From an uncultured bacterium (GTDB lineage Bacteria; Bacteroidota; Bacteroidia; CAILMK01), in NCBI GenBank assembly GCA_903835275.1, contig CAILMK010000610.1, positions 1-5,847 on the forward strand: a DNA stretch of 5,847 nt, read 5' to 3'. The notes beneath the pieces are model-generated. The model searched no databases. It was given only the letters and a program-made list of their open reading frames with translations, and was not told the DNA's origin. A program made the translations under genes and the position numbers. Shown piece by piece: positions 5,840 through 5,847 of this stretch (position 1 is the first letter of the stretch; each line of letters opens with the position of its first letter).

Positions 5840-5847
5840 TCCCTCCA

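Noticed and set aside
1..5847. Search for a new defence, toxin-antitoxin, phage or CRISPR-type system.
   Set aside because: All larger genes belong to recognisable housekeeping or peptidase families. There is no array of spaced repeats, no transposase or integrase and no tRNA or rRNA pattern; only the 181-residue protein and the intergenic hairpins remain unexplained.

Overview
The window looks like chromosomal DNA of a member of the Bacteroidota, probably a Cytophagia/Sphingobacteriia/Chitinophagia-type lineage. Four things support this. The truncated ABC ATPase reads closely as GldA, the gliding-motility ATPase of this phylum. TatC has an enlarged first periplasmic loop that I associate with Bacteroidota. 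Starts lack Shine-Dalgarno sequences and sit in A/T-rich context. Boxes of the TAnnTTTG type, the Bacteroidota -7 promoter element, lie just upstream of most genes. The genus cannot be named from this sequence.

Layout. Positions 1-887 hold a 3'-truncated gldA on the minus strand. It is divergent from tatC (995-1819, plus), with 107 bp between the two chosen starts and one promoter box facing each way. After a 113-114 bp gap, rpiB (1934-2356) and a LutB/LldF-type iron-sulfur protein (2357-3763) follow on the plus strand. They touch (stop TAA directly followed by ATG) and so form a two-gene operon. A 117 bp convergent gap carries a short repeat-like motif. Next comes an AT-rich minus-strand gene for an unrecognised 181-residue protein with two membrane segments (3881-4426). 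A 199 bp gap (4427-4625) holds three consecutive stem-loops, one of them a convincing terminator. The last gene (4626-5789, minus) encodes a secreted C1-family cysteine peptidase related to bleomycin hydrolase/PepC, with a putative promoter at the window edge.

How the genes fit together. TatC exports folded, often cofactor-bearing proteins. RpiB feeds the non-oxidative pentose phosphate pathway. The LutB-like protein is expected to take part in lactate oxidation. GldA would energise an envelope ABC transporter. The peptidase acts outside the cytoplasm. These are mostly housekeeping functions that do not form one pathway, and the only strong coupling visible is rpiB-lutB. I see no defence system, CRISPR array, intact mobile element or RNA gene. 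The least explained parts are the paired hairpins at 4492-4542 and the 181-residue protein beside them.
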